Made by a program: the position numbers and the translations under genes
Part shown: positions 17,035 to 26,465 of the stretch, piece by piece
How the letters are laid out: every line of letters begins with the position of its first letter
Position numbering within the stretch: position 1 is the stretch's first letter
The notes under the pieces: model-generated
What the model saw: the letters and a program-made list of their open reading frames with translations, nothing else
Told to the model about the DNA's origin: nothing
Database searches by the model: none
Assembly (NCBI GenBank): GCA_002238965.1
Contig: MPNJ01000001.1
Span: forward strand, 186,001 to 250,000
Length of the DNA: 64,000 nt
Direction: 5' to 3'
DNA from: Nitrospinae bacterium bin107
GTDB taxonomy: Bacteria; UBA8248

Positions 17035-17805
17035 CTACACAAACAACCTAACCCCCGGAAACACCTCCTCCCTCCTCAAATCCGTCTCGTCGTGTCCGGC
17101 GAAGATGAGGTCGGGCGCGTCGGCCAGGTCCTTCACGGTCTCGAGCGCGCGCAGGGCGTCGTCCACGTGGATGTGGATGCCCGGCGGTATCATGGATTCA
17201 AGGCTCCGGTAGAGATAGGCCGCGTCCACGGCCAGCACCGCCCAGCCCCGCGCCGTTCGAAAGCGGATAATCTGGTGGCCCGGTGTGTGGCCGCCCACCC
17301 AGTGGACGTGTACGCCCTCCGCTATCTCCGCCTCCCCGTCCACGAGATTCATGCGGCCTGCTTCCAGGAGCTTCTCGGCTTCTTCCAGGTCGCCCAGGAA
17401 ATGGTTGATGAAGTGGTATTCCGCCGCGTCGCTCCGCCAGAAATCGAGTTCGCGCCTCTGAAGAAAAAAGCGCGCCCCGGTGAACAGCCTCGGCGAGGCG
17501 AAATGATCCCAATGCAGATGGCTCACGATCATCGTCTCGACTTCCGAGGGCTTCAAACCGAAATGCTTTAGAAGCTCATGCTGCGGGCGGTAGTCCGCGT
17601 AATCGGGGTTTCGCGCCTTCTGGGATTCCTCGCTGAAGCCGGTGTCGATAACGATAGGCGCACCGCCATCTTCGGGCATCAGCACCCAGAAGAAATAGGG
17701 GAGCGTGCGTGTCCGCCCCGATTCGCTCAGGTAAAGGAGCCAGGAGGCGTCGCACGCGCGCGAGCCCTGGCACAGGGCGTAAAGATTGTAGGTCGTCTCG
17801 CTCAA
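17035..17805 (-). CDS. Metallo-beta-lactamase-fold hydrolase (lactonase-like)
   Basis: A 256-residue MBL-fold protein with the dinuclear zinc motif SHLHWDHFAS (HxHxDH). A later ligand His lies in WVGGHTPGHQIIRF, a metal Asp in VLAVDAAYL and the last His in IFAGHDETD. The arrangement matches the AHL-lactonase (AttM/AiiA-like) subgroup, but many of these act on other esters or lactones. No signal peptide. I place the start at a TTG (17805), seven bases after GGAGG. The upstream in-frame ATG at 17862 lies inside an intergenic repeat and would add repeat-encoded residues. Stands alone. Confidence 0.82.
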   Translation of the reverse strand: MSETTYNLYALCQGSRACDASWLLYLSESGRTRTLPYFFWVLMPEDGGAPIVIDTGFSEESQKARNPDYADYRPQHELLKHFGLKPSEVETMIVSHLHWDHFASPRLFTGARFFLQRRELDFWRSDAAEYHFINHFLGDLEEAEKLLEAGRMNLVDGEAEIAEGVHVHWVGGHTPGHQIIRFRTARGWAVLAVDAAYLYRSLESMIPPGIHIHVDDALRALETVKDLADAPDLIFAGHDETDLRREEVFPGVRLFV

Positions 17806-18160
17806 GATGATACCTCCGTGTTTTCCCGTTCGGATGGGGGTTGTTGAAAAAACCTTCGTCAAGAGATTAACCCCCCAACCCCCCTTGTCAGGGGGGCTTT
17901 TCTTCCACTCCCTCGTCGGGGGTATTGCCTTTACCCCCCTGTTAAGGGGGGTAGGGGGGGTTGGTTTTCCAGTCGAGAGGGGGTCCCCTCTGCCCCATAA
18001 AAAAGATCTTTTTCAACAACCCCGATAACCCAGGCCACAGTGTGCATGGCGATGCGGCGCTTCGTTGTCCGCAGGGTGAGATTATGCCATTATCACCGAT
18101 GCGCAAAACGTAAATTTCGGTATTCGGTTCACAGAAAACCATTCCCGAAGGGCGCTCGTT
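17806..18160. repeat. Divergent intergenic gap filled by GC-tract repeat
   Basis: From 17838 to 18024 there is a copy of the repeat family bounded by GTTGTTGAAAAAA on the left and TTTTTCAACAACCCC on the right. Inside are CCCCCTTGTCAGGGGGG and CCCCCCTGTTAAGGGGGGTAG tracts and CCAGTCGAGAGGGG. The ends are inverted repeats of each other, so the whole unit is palindromic. The remaining ~135 bases must hold the mrpA leader; no clear promoter seen. Confidence 0.6.
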
Positions 18161-20506
18161 TTGGACAACACCTTCATCATCGTGTTCTTCCCGTTCGCAA
18201 CCGCCCTCATCATCCCCTGGTTCGCAGAGCGTTTCCGCAAAAACGCCGCGTGGTTCGCCATGGTCGCGCCCATCGTCAGCACCTGGGCGCTCTTCAATCT
18301 CTACGGCGAATGGGCCGCCGGCGGCCGGCAGACTTTTACGCGCGCCATCGCCTGGGTCCCCGCGGCGAACGTGGAAATCTCCTTCATGGTGGACGGCCTG
18401 AGCCTCATGTGGGGCCTCCTCGTGGCGGGCATGGGCGCGCTCATCGTCCTCTATTCCCACTGGTACCTGCACGAGCACGAGGCGCTCGGACGCTATTACG
18501 GCTTTCTCATCGCGTTCATGGGCTCGATGCTGGGCGTCGTGTTTTCCGACCACCTGATATCGCTCTTTATCTTCTGGGAGCTCACGAGCATCACCTCGTT
18601 CTTCCTGATCGGCTTCTGGTCGGACAGGGACGCCTCGAACTACGGCGCGACCAAGGCCATCCTCATCACGGGCAGCGGCGGCCTCGCCATGCTCGGGGGA
18701 TTTTTACTCTTAGGCGACGTGGCGGGCGAATGGCGGCTTTCGCAACTCGTGCTCATGCCGGACATCGCGAGCCAGATATCGCTCGGCGTCTTCCTGCTCA
18801 TCATCCTGGGCGCGGTGACGAAGAGCGCGCAGTGGCCCTTCCACATCTGGCTGCCGAACGCCATGGAAGCGCCCACGCCCATCAGCGCGTTCCTGCACTC
18901 GGCCACCATGGTGAAGGCGGGCATCTACCTCCTGTCGCGTTTCTACCCCATCCTCGGCGCGCACCCCGCCTGGGGCTACGTGGTGACAGGCTTCGGCATG
19001 ACGACGATGATAGCGGGCGGCCTGCTCTCCCTGCGCGCGTATGACTTAAAGGCGATTCTGGCCTACGGCACCATCAGCCAGCTCGGCCTCATCGTCACCT
19101 TCCTGGGCTTCGGCGGCAAGGGGGCGATCATCGGCGCGACGCTCCATCTCTACAACCACGCGGCGGCCAAGGCGGCGATGTTCATGACGGTGGGCATCAT
19201 CGACCACGAGGCAGGCACGCGCGACGTGCGGCTCTTGGGCAATTTGAGAAAGCTCATGCCGAAGACGCACATCCTGGCCGTCATCGCGGCGCTGAGCCTC
19301 ATCGGCATACCGCCCATGGGCGGGTTCATCACCAAGGAGATGCTCTACGAAGTCAGCCTCCACCCCGGCGGCCCCGGATCCTGGAGCTGGTTCTGGCCCT
19401 ATATCACCGTATTCGCGGGCGTGTTCACCGCGCTTTATCACTTAAGGTTCCTGAGCGAGCCCTACTGGCAGGCGGCGGAAGGCGAAGCGCCCAAACATCC
19501 CCACGACCCCCCTATAGGGATGCTGGCCGCGCCCGCGATACTCGTTCTCTTGGCACTGGCTTTCGGTCTCGCGCCCGGCCTGATCGAAAACGCCATCGTC
19601 GCGCCCGCAGCAGAGGCCACCCTGGGCGGAGGGGCGCAACTGGAACTCCACCTAGGCCTCTGGCACGGGGTGAATGCGCCGCTCATGATGTCGATCATCA
19701 CCATGGCGCTGGGGCTCGCGCTTTATTTCGGCTTCGCACATGTGAAGACGGTACTCGACACAGTCGCCCGCGCCTGGGGCAATGCCCCCTCTCCCAACAG
19801 GATATATGACGCCTCCATCTCCTGGCTGAGAAACGGCACCTGGGGGATTCTCCTCCTCATCCAGGACGGGAATTTAAGAAGATACATGCGCTTGATGATG
19901 GTGCTGCCCACCGCCGCCGCCCTCTACCTCGTCTGGCGGATGGATTGGGGGGCGAACGTTTTCCCCGGGAATTTCGCGGGCGCATCGTTCCTGCTCGTCG
20001 TGATCGCGCTCATGATCACGGGCGCGGCCTTCGCCACGGCGCTCTTCAAGCGGAGAATCGCCGCCATCCTCGCTCTCGGCACGATGGGCTACGGCATCGC
20101 GGGGCTTTATTTACTCTTGAAAGCGCCCGACTTGGCCCTCACGCAGATTATGGTCGAATCGGCCTCGGTCGTGCTGTTCCTGCTCGTGTTCTACTACTTG
20201 CCCGAGCTCAAGCCCGTACCGTCATCGACCGCGAAGAAGATTCGGGATTGGGGTATTGCCGTCGGTCTCGGCGTCTGCACGACGCTCGTCATGGCCGCCG
20301 CCATGAACACGCACAAGTTCCGCACCATTGCGGACTACTTCATGCGCACGAGCAAGCCCGTGGCCGGGTTCAAGAACGTGGTCAACGCCATCATCGTCGA
20401 TTACCGAGGGTATGACACTTTAGGCGAGATCACCGTGCTCGTCATCGCAGGGATAGCCGTCTACGCCCTCTTGCGGCTGGTGGGAGATATGAAATGCGAT
20501 CACTGA
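18161..20506 (+). CDS. mrpA: Mrp-type Na+(K+)/H+ antiporter subunit A
   Basis: Largest membrane subunit (781 aa, many transmembrane helices) of the Mrp/Mnh/Pha complex, which exchanges cations for protons across the inner membrane. The first ~480 residues are NuoL-like, with [16 protein letters not shown] and the proton-channel segment [20 protein letters not shown]. The C-terminal part carries the MbhD-like [20 protein letters not shown] and the MbhE-like [17 protein letters not shown], which are fused in MrpA. Start is TTG at 18161, the only one giving the expected N-terminus. It overlaps mrpB by 13 bases. Confidence 0.95.
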   Translation: MDNTFIIVFFPFATALIIPWFAERFRKNAAWFAMVAPIVSTWALFNLYGEWAAGGRQTFTRAIAWVPAANVEISFMVDGLSLMWGLLVAGMGALIVLYSHWYLHEHEALGRYYGFLIAFMGSMLGVVFSDHLISLFIFWELTSITSFFLIGFWSDRDASNYGATKAILITGSGGLAMLGGFLLLGDVAGEWRLSQLVLMPDIASQISLGVFLLIILGAVTKSAQWPFHIWLPNAMEAPTPISAFLHSATMVKAGIYLLSRFYPILGAHPAWGYVVTGFGMTTMIAGGLLSLRAYDLKAILAYGTISQLGLIVTFLGFGGKGAIIGATLHLYNHAAAKAAMFMTVGIIDHEAGTRDVRLLGNLRKLMPKTHILAVIAALSLIGIPPMGGFITKEMLYEVSLHPGGPGSWSWFWPYITVFAGVFTALYHLRFLSEPYWQAAEGEAPKHPHDPPIGMLAAPAILVLLALAFGLAPGLIENAIVAPAAEATLGGGAQLELHLGLWHGVNAPLMMSIITMALGLALYFGFAHVKTVLDTVARAWGNAPSPNRIYDASISWLRNGTWGILLLIQDGNLRRYMRLMMVLPTAAALYLVWRMDWGANVFPGNFAGASFLLVVIALMITGAAFATALFKRRIAAILALGTMGYGIAGLYLLLKAPDLALTQIMVESASVVLFLLVFYYLPELKPVPSSTAKKIRDWGIAVGLGVCTTLVMAAAMNTHKFRTIADYFMRTSKPVAGFKNVVNAIIVDYRGYDTLGEITVLVIAGIAVYALLRLVGDMKCDH

Positions 20507-20928
20507 TCCTCCAGACGATAGCGCCCGCCGTGCTGCACCTGACGCTGCTCTTCTCCATGTTCCTGCTCATCTACGGCCACAACCAGCCGGGCGGCGGCTT
20601 CATCGCGGGCCTCATGACCTCGGTGGGCATCGTGCTCCAGTGGGTGGCGGTGGACGCCGAAGAAGGCCGCAGGCGGTTCAACTGGCCCTACGAGGGGATA
20701 TTCCTCGCGGGGCTGGCGCTCTCCACCTTGACAGGGGTGTGGGGCTACATCAAGGGAGCGTATCTCAAAAGCTCGATATACCACTTCGCCCTGCCCTTCA
20801 TCGGCGACGTGGAGCTGTTCACCGCGTTCATCTTCGACGTGGGCGTGTACGGCGTGGTGGTCGGGGTGGTGATGTGCATCTTCACCAACCTGTACGAGAG
20901 GGAAACGCAGGAGCCGGAAGAGGGGTAG
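20494..20928 (+). CDS. mrpB: Mrp antiporter subunit B
   Basis: Membrane subunit of 144 aa with four helices and the MnhB hallmark [14 protein letters not shown] (about residues 28-41), followed by [13 protein letters not shown] near the C terminus. Starts inside the end of mrpA (ATG 20494 against the mrpA stop at 20504-20506), so translation is coupled. It is separated from mrpC by 360 bases of repeat DNA, an unusual break in an otherwise tightly packed operon. Confidence 0.95.
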   Translation: MRSLILQTIAPAVLHLTLLFSMFLLIYGHNQPGGGFIAGLMTSVGIVLQWVAVDAEEGRRRFNWPYEGIFLAGLALSTLTGVWGYIKGAYLKSSIYHFALPFIGDVELFTAFIFDVGVYGVVVGVVMCIFTNLYERETQEPEEG

Positions 20929-21288
20929 TCACTCCCCGGTTGCGGGGGTTGTTGGAAAAGTCTCGGTGAATGAGGATTCGACATGACCGACGAGAAAAAG
21001 AGAATCACTCCCCCCTTGAGGGTTGGGCTTCCCGAGGGGAAAGCCCAACGAAGAAGCCGAGCCCTATGGGCGAAGGCTGATGCGGTGGGGGGACGGTTCT
21101 AAATGAAAAACTCCCCCCACCGGTTCGGTTTCGGGGAAAAACCCCCTCACCTCACCGACTCCCCCTCAAGGGGGGAGTGAAAAAATCCGAGTCTGGGGAA
21201 TGTTTTTTGAAAGGGAATCATGAATGCAACAAGAAGTCGTCATCTCGAATACATGATTCCCGGCGCAAAGAAACGCAGGAGTAAATAA
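20929..21288. repeat. Repeat insertion within the mrp operon
   Basis: No gene. Contains GGGGGTTGTTGGAAAAG (about 20945), then an opposed pair CACTCCCCCCTTGAGGG (about 21007) and GACTCCCCCTCAAGGGGGGAG (about 21159-21179). The spacer between them contains GTTGGGCTTCCCGAGGGGAAAGCCCAAC, itself a hairpin. The same opposed-pair layout is at 7345-7502 and partly at 50182. The last 60 bases contain the mrpC ribosome site AGGAG. Confidence 0.65.
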
Positions 21289-21639
21289 ATGCTCTGGATA
21301 CTGGCGATGATCATCGGCGCCCTGGTGACGGTGGCTTCCTACCTCATCATGCAGCGCAGGATCATACAGGTCGTGCTCGGCATGGCGGTGCTGAGCCACG
21401 CCGCGAACCTGATGATCGTCGCCTCAGGCTGGGTGGGGGACGGCAAAGCGCCCATCGTTCCCAAGACGGGCGGCCCGCTCGACCCGTTCGCCTACGTGGA
21501 CCCCCTGCCCCAGGCCATGGTGCTGACCGCCATCGTCATCAGCCTGGCCGTGACGGCCTTTCTGCTCGTGCTCGCTTTCTTCACGTATAAAAAGTTCGGC
21601 ACCGACGACATCGACGAGATCAGGAGGCTCAAGGGATGA
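21289..21639 (+). CDS. mrpC: Mrp antiporter subunit C
   Basis: NuoK-like three-helix subunit, 116 aa. It starts MLWILAMIIGALVTVASYLI, with QVVLGMAVLSHAANLMIVA in helix 2 and VDPLPQAMVLTAIVISLAVT in helix 3, the standard MnhC pattern. AGGAG is nine bases before the ATG. The stop overlaps the mrpD start (ATGA). Confidence 0.95.
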   Translation: MLWILAMIIGALVTVASYLIMQRRIIQVVLGMAVLSHAANLMIVASGWVGDGKAPIVPKTGGPLDPFAYVDPLPQAMVLTAIVISLAVTAFLLVLAFFTYKKFGTDDIDEIRRLKG

Positions 21640-23111
21640 ACGCCATATTCCCGCTCTTCGTCGTCCTGCCGCTGGCCACGGGCACGTTCCTGTTCCTGGT
21701 GAGGAAGAACCGCGCGCTCCAGGAATCGGTGAGCATGCTCGCCCTGCTGGTGAACCTCATCCTGGCGGGGATACTCCTGAGCGCGACGGCGGACGGGACG
21801 ATTTTCGTCCACCGGATGGGCCTCTGGCCCTTCCCCTACGCCATCGTCCTGGCGGCGGACAGGCTCACCGCCACGCTCTTGTGCCTCTCCTCCTCCATCG
21901 TGGGGGCGTGCGCCGTCTTCGCGGGGAGCTATCTCACGGATGCGCAGCGGAAAGAGGCCTTTCACCCCCTGCTGCATTTCCTGCTCATGGGGATGCAGGG
22001 CTGCTTCATCACGAGCGACCTGTTCAACCTCTTCGTCTTCTTCGAGGTCATGCTCATGGCCACCTACGCATTGTTGGGCTTCTACTACAACCTCGACCAG
22101 CTCGAGATGGCCTTCAAGTACACCTGCATGAACTTGATCGCATCGGCGCTTTTCCTGCTGGGCGTCGCGCTCCTCTACGCGCAGGTGGGCACGGTGAACA
22201 TGGCGGACCTGGCCGTGAAGATAAAGCTCCTGGGCCCCACGCCGCTCATCGTGGTGACGGCCCTCATCTTCGTCTTCGTGTTCAGCGTCAAGGCGGCGAT
22301 CTTCCCGATGCACCTGTGGCTGCCCTCCGCGCACTCAATATCGCCAACGCCCATCAGCGCGATCCTGGCGGGCGTGCTCGTCAAGGTGGGCATCTACTCC
22401 ATCATCCGCTGCGCCACGCTCATCTTCCCGGCCGCTTTCCTGATATTACAACCGGGGCTGATACTCCTGTGCCTCCTGACCATCGCCATGGGCGCGCTCG
22501 GCACCCTGCCCCAGACGAGTCTGAAGCGCATCCTCGCCTACAGCACCATCAACCAGCTGGGCTACATCGCTTTCGGCATCGCCCTGCTCTCACAGGCGGG
22601 ACTTGCGGCGGCGGTCTTCTACATCGTCGGCCACGCGTATCTCAAAAGCGCGATGCTGCTCGGCGCGGGCCTGAACCAGAAGCTCACCGGCACGGTGGAC
22701 CTCGAAGAAATGGGCGGCATGATGGGCAAGGCGCCCTTCGCAAGCCTGCTCATGCTCGTGGGGTTCCTCTCCCTGGCGGGTTTCCCGCCCTTCACGGGCT
22801 TTTTCGCCAAACTCTTCGTGCTCCAGGCGGGGTTCTCGCAAGGCGCGATACTTGCGACGGGCATCGCCCTGGGATTCGGCGTCATATCGCTTTATTATAA
22901 TTTCACGACGTACCAGCGCTACGCCTGGGGGACGGGCGGCGGCGAGGTCGGCGCGGCGGGCGCAGGGATATACGGCTCGGTCGCCTTTCTCTCGGCCTTC
23001 GCGGTCATCTTCGGACTCGGCGCCTACTGGCTCTTCGAGTGGGCGCAGCTCGTGGCCGCCCAGATCACGAAGCCCGAACTCTACATATCCGCCATGCGGG
23101 ACTTGGGCTAG
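21636..23111 (+). CDS. mrpD: Mrp antiporter subunit D
   Basis: NuoM/NuoN-like proton channel subunit of 491 aa with about 14 helices. Channel motifs include FFEVMLMATYALLGFY (essential Glu), SVKAAIFPMHLWLPSAHSIS (Lys and His) and LPQTSLKRILAYSTINQLGY. With MrpA it forms the ion-translocating core. Overlaps mrpC by four bases; mrpE begins 11 bases after its stop. Confidence 0.95.
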   Translation: MNAIFPLFVVLPLATGTFLFLVRKNRALQESVSMLALLVNLILAGILLSATADGTIFVHRMGLWPFPYAIVLAADRLTATLLCLSSSIVGACAVFAGSYLTDAQRKEAFHPLLHFLLMGMQGCFITSDLFNLFVFFEVMLMATYALLGFYYNLDQLEMAFKYTCMNLIASALFLLGVALLYAQVGTVNMADLAVKIKLLGPTPLIVVTALIFVFVFSVKAAIFPMHLWLPSAHSISPTPISAILAGVLVKVGIYSIIRCATLIFPAAFLILQPGLILLCLLTIAMGALGTLPQTSLKRILAYSTINQLGYIAFGIALLSQAGLAAAVFYIVGHAYLKSAMLLGAGLNQKLTGTVDLEEMGGMMGKAPFASLLMLVGFLSLAGFPPFTGFFAKLFVLQAGFSQGAILATGIALGFGVISLYYNFTTYQRYAWGTGGGEVGAAGAGIYGSVAFLSAFAVIFGLGAYWLFEWAQLVAAQITKPELYISAMRDLG

Positions 23112-23122
23112 GGAGACGCACG

Positions 23123-23596
23123 ATGCCGCTCGCCACGCTCGCATTCACCATCGCCACCATCTGGATATTCCTGCACGGGAGCGCGACACCGGGGCACTTC
23201 TTCGTAGGCCTTGTCATGGCGTTCTTCATCATCCGCTTCCTTAAGAAATCCTACTACCAGGACAGGACGTTCTTCCGCATCGGCAGCTATTTCAGATACT
23301 TGCGGAGCTTCACCTGGGAGCTTCTAATCGCCAACGTCCAGGTGCTGAAGATCGTGCTCTCGCCCCGGCTGTCGATCCGCCCGGGCATCATCCCCTACAA
23401 GACGGTCTGCAAGACGCCTTTGGGCGTGACGATGCTGGCGAATTCCATCACGCTCACGCCCGGCACGCTGAGCATCGACGTGTCGGATGATGATGAGACG
23501 ATTTTCGTCCACACGCTGGACATCGACCACCCCGACGAGGTGGCCGAAGGCATCCGCAAGGGGCTGGAAGAACCCATTGTGGGAGCGGTGGAATGA
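23123..23596 (+). CDS. mrpE: Mrp antiporter subunit E
   Basis: A 157-residue MnhE-type protein with two N-terminal helices and a soluble domain. Family signatures are ELLIANVQVLKIVLSPRLSI, RPGIIPY and LANSITLTPGTLSIDV. The start at 23123 follows GGGAG; a longer in-frame start inside mrpD is not supported. Overlaps mrpF by four bases. Confidence 0.94.
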   Translation: MPLATLAFTIATIWIFLHGSATPGHFFVGLVMAFFIIRFLKKSYYQDRTFFRIGSYFRYLRSFTWELLIANVQVLKIVLSPRLSIRPGIIPYKTVCKTPLGVTMLANSITLTPGTLSIDVSDDDETIFVHTLDIDHPDEVAEGIRKGLEEPIVGAVE

Positions 23597-23862
23597 TAGA
23601 GATCGCCGTTCAGATAAGCCTCGTCATGATGGGCGCCTCGGTGCTCCTGGCGTTCATCCGGCTGATAAAGGGACCGACGACGTCGGACCGTGTGGTGGCG
23701 GCGGACACCCTCGCCACGAACGTGCTCGGCGTCATCGCGCTATTCGCCATCCAGACGCACAACAAGCTGTTCATCATCGCCGTGCTCGCACTGGCCATCT
23801 TGAGCTTCGTCGGCACGACGGTGTATGCGAAGTTCCTCGAGAGGGGGAAGATCATTGAGTGA
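23593..23862 (+). CDS. mrpF: Mrp antiporter subunit F
   Basis: Three-helix membrane subunit of 89 aa with the MnhF signature IKGPTTSDRVVAADTLATNV (residues 27-46). The start overlaps the end of mrpE and the stop overlaps the mrpG TTG, so E-F-G are translationally coupled. Confidence 0.95.
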   Translation: MIEIAVQISLVMMGASVLLAFIRLIKGPTTSDRVVAADTLATNVLGVIALFAIQTHNKLFIIAVLALAILSFVGTTVYAKFLERGKIIE

Positions 23863-24226
23863 AGCACTCGCCGCCGTCCTGCTGCTGGGAGGCTCGTTCT
23901 TCATGCTGGTCGCCAGCATCGGCCTCATCCGCCTGCCCGACGTCTACTGCCGCATGCACGCCGCCACCAAGGCGACGACCTTCGGCATGGGCGGCATCCT
24001 CCTGGGCGCGAGCCTCATCTTCCAGAACGCCGCCGTCACGACGCAGGCGCTCCTGGCCATTTTCTTCCTCTTCCTGACCGCGCCCGTCGCCGCGCACCTC
24101 ATATCGAGGGCGGCGTATAAGCGCGGCCCCGACCTCTGCGCCGAGACCACGCACGATGAGTACGGCAAATACCTGGAGGGACAGAAAGCGGAGGAAGAGT
24201 CCCCGGAAAGGTATGGCGACGCATAG
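23855..24226 (+). CDS. mrpG: Mrp antiporter subunit G
   Basis: Three-helix MnhG/PhaG subunit of 123 aa, with ASIGLIRLPDVYCRMHAATKA-type sequence in the first loop, followed by TTFGMGGILLGASLI and LTAPVAAHLISRAAY. I use the TTG at 23855, preceded by GAGAGGGGG and overlapping the mrpF stop by eight bases, because it gives the normal N-terminus (SEALAAVLLLGGSFF). The last ~35 residues are a charged tail. This completes an A-to-G set for Na+ or K+ efflux and pH homeostasis. Confidence 0.93.
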   Translation: MSEALAAVLLLGGSFFMLVASIGLIRLPDVYCRMHAATKATTFGMGGILLGASLIFQNAAVTTQALLAIFFLFLTAPVAAHLISRAAYKRGPDLCAETTHDEYGKYLEGQKAEEESPERYGDA

Positions 24227-24292
24227 CAGAACATCGCAGATTAGAGGGAATCGCCGCCGTTTTCACATCTATTCATTCGGAGAACGAGACTC

Positions 24293-24892
24293 ATGAAACG
24301 ATTTGTGAAACTTGCAGCAATGATAATCGCGGCGGCATGGCTGACGACGCCCGCCCTCGCACACGCCGCTGAGTGGAGAATCGACCCGACCCACACGACG
24401 GTGAGCTTCAAGGTGCGCCACCTGGGCGTCACCTGGGTGCAGGGGGAATTCCAAAGAGTGTCGGGCACGGTGCGCTACGACCGAAAGAACCCCGGCGCCG
24501 CGGCGGCGGACATCGTCATCGACGCCGACTCGATCAACACGCGCAACGCGCGGCGCGACAACCATCTGCGGACCGACGACTTCCTGCTCGTCGAGAAGCA
24601 TCCCTCCATCACGTTCAAGTCCAAGGCCGTGAAGAATGCGGGACCGGAGGGCCTCGACCTCATCGGCGACCTGACCATCCGCGGCGTCACGAGAGAAGTA
24701 GTGCTGAAGGTGGCCGACATCAGCGGGGAGGTCAGAACGGGGCGCGGGACCGTCAAGATGGGGGCGAGCGCCACCACCCGCATCAACCGCAAGGACTTCG
24801 GGGTGAAGTTCAACCGCCTGCTCGAAGCGGGCGGGCTCGTCGTGGGGAACGAGGTGCGCATCACCATCGACGTGGAGTTGAACAAGCTCTAG
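24293..24892 (+). CDS. YceI-family periplasmic lipid-binding protein
   Basis: Exported protein of 199 aa. A signal peptide (MKRFVKLAAMIIAAAWLTTPALAHA) is followed by the YceI lipocalin-like barrel beginning EWRIDPTHTTVSFKVRHLG. Further family segments are NARRDNHLRTDDFL and HPSITFKSKAV. YceI proteins bind isoprenoid chains such as ubiquinone precursors in the periplasm. It stands alone 66 bases after mrpG on the same strand; there is no strong terminator between, so partial read-through is possible. Confidence 0.93.
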   Translation: MKRFVKLAAMIIAAAWLTTPALAHAAEWRIDPTHTTVSFKVRHLGVTWVQGEFQRVSGTVRYDRKNPGAAAADIVIDADSINTRNARRDNHLRTDDFLLVEKHPSITFKSKAVKNAGPEGLDLIGDLTIRGVTREVVLKVADISGEVRTGRGTVKMGASATTRINRKDFGVKFNRLLEAGGLVVGNEVRITIDVELNKL

Positions 24893-24988
24893 CGCGAGGG
24901 CGCTCTTTGAACTCTCGCGAGCCGCCTGACGGCGCGCGTCACGCTTGCGTCTACAGCATAGTTTTCGCCGCTTTATTCGCATGATTTG

Positions 24989-24997
24989 TGGTATAAT
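24989..24997 (+). promoter_or_regulatory. Extended -10 promoter for the ABC operon
   Basis: TGG directly followed by a perfect TATAAT (24992-24997) in an AT-rich patch 90 bases upstream of the solute-binding protein gene. A consensus -35 is not obvious, which fits an extended -10 (TGn) promoter. Confidence 0.5.
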
Positions 24998-25086
24998 ATT
25001 ATGTTCCAGTATATCTCTGAGCCATCGGGTATCATTGACGCCTCAACACACAACTCCCCTTAGGGAAAACGAGGAGGAATAAACCA

Positions 25087-26436
25087 ATGACCAACAGGAA
25101 AACCACTTTCTGGACCATCGTCTTCGGCCTCGCTCTGGCCGTCCTGGCGGCGCCGCTCGGTGCGGTCGCGCTCGAAAAGAAGCTCGTCATCGTCACGTCC
25201 TACCCGCCGGACACGACGACCACCGTCAAGAAGGCTTTCGAGAAGAAACACCCCGGCGTCAAGGTCGAGATGCTCAAGAAAAAGACCACCGCCGGCATCA
25301 AGTATTTACAGGAGACCGCCTCCAACAACCGCTCCGACATGTTCTGGGCATCCGCGCCGGACGCCTTCGAAGTGCTCAAGGGCGACAACCTTCTCCAGAA
25401 ATACAAGGTCAAGATAAAGGGCATTCCCAAGAATGTCGGCGCCTTCCCGATCAACGACCCCGAGGGCTACTACAAGGGTTTCGCGGCTTCGGGCTACGGC
25501 ATCATGTGGAACACCCGCTACCTGAAGGCCAAGAAGCTGCCCGCGCCCAAGACCTGGGCCGACTTGGCCATGCCCGTCTACCACGGCCACGTCGGCATGA
25601 GCGCGCCTTCGCGTTCGGGCACCACCCACCTCACCGTCGAGACCCTCCTGCAGGGCAAGGGCTGGGAGAAAGGCTGGGCCGAGTGGAAGGCCATCGCCGG
25701 CAACTTCAAGACCGTCACCGAGCGCAGCTTCGGCGTGCCCGACGGCGTGAACTCGGGCCAGTTCGGCCTCGGCATCGTCATCGACTTCTTCGGGCTGTCG
25801 TCCGAGGCTTCGGGCTTCCCCGTCAAATTCATCTACCCGCCGGTGACGACGCTGGTGCCCGCGAACATCGCCATCGTCAAGAACGCGCCGCACCCCAAGG
25901 CGGCGGCTGCGTTCATCGAGTTCCTGCTCTCGCCTGCGGGACAGGAAGTGCTGCTCGACAAGAAAATCCGCCGCCTGCCCGTCAACCCGGCGACCTACGC
26001 CAAAGCGCCCAAAGACTTCCCGAATCCGTTCAAGGACAAGTCCATCGGTTCAGCGGTCAAGTTCGACCTCCAGCTCTCGAAAAACCGCTACAACGTCATC
26101 AACTCGCTGTTCGACGTGATGGTCACCTACCGCCTGAACGACCTGCGCGCGGCGACCAAGGCCATCCAGACCGCCGAGGCGCAAATGGGCGGCAAGAAGA
26201 ACATGGCGGCGAAGAAGCTGATCGACGAGGCCAAGGCGCTGGTGGCCAAGGTGCCCATCACCGCGGCCCAGGCGAGCAAGAAGGAATTCAACGCGATCTT
26301 CAAGAAAAAGCGCAAGAAGGCGACAACGAAGGTGACGGGCCGCCAGGCCGAGGTCGAACGTGAATGGGACGCGCAGGTCAAGGCGAATTACGCCAAGGCC
26401 AGGGCGCTGGCCGAGAAGGCGGCGTCCATGCTCTAG
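25087..26436 (+). CDS. ABC transporter substrate-binding protein (iron/2-aminoethylphosphonate type)
   Basis: Periplasmic solute receptor of 449 aa with a Sec signal peptide (MTNRKTTFWTIVFGLALAVLAAPLGAVA). The mature start KKLVIVTSYPPDTTTTVKKAFEKK and the NRSDMFWASAPDAFEVLK, GIMWNTRYL and FIEFLLSPAGQEVLL segments match the Fe(3+)/AfuA-PhnS family. It is about 110 residues longer than a typical ~340-residue receptor. The extension (after residue ~340) is Lys/Ala-rich and helical, with KKEFNAIFKKKRKKATTK. AGGAGG lies before ATG. First gene of a three-gene operon with permease and ATPase. Ligand is inferred from family only. Confidence 0.9.
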   Translation: MTNRKTTFWTIVFGLALAVLAAPLGAVALEKKLVIVTSYPPDTTTTVKKAFEKKHPGVKVEMLKKKTTAGIKYLQETASNNRSDMFWASAPDAFEVLKGDNLLQKYKVKIKGIPKNVGAFPINDPEGYYKGFAASGYGIMWNTRYLKAKKLPAPKTWADLAMPVYHGHVGMSAPSRSGTTHLTVETLLQGKGWEKGWAEWKAIAGNFKTVTERSFGVPDGVNSGQFGLGIVIDFFGLSSEASGFPVKFIYPPVTTLVPANIAIVKNAPHPKAAAAFIEFLLSPAGQEVLLDKKIRRLPVNPATYAKAPKDFPNPFKDKSIGSAVKFDLQLSKNRYNVINSLFDVMVTYRLNDLRAATKAIQTAEAQMGGKKNMAAKKLIDEAKALVAKVPITAAQASKKEFNAIFKKKRKKATTKVTGRQAEVEREWDAQVKANYAKARALAEKAASML

Positions 26437-26465
26437 CCTGAAGCCTGCGCGGAGAAGGGGAAAGA

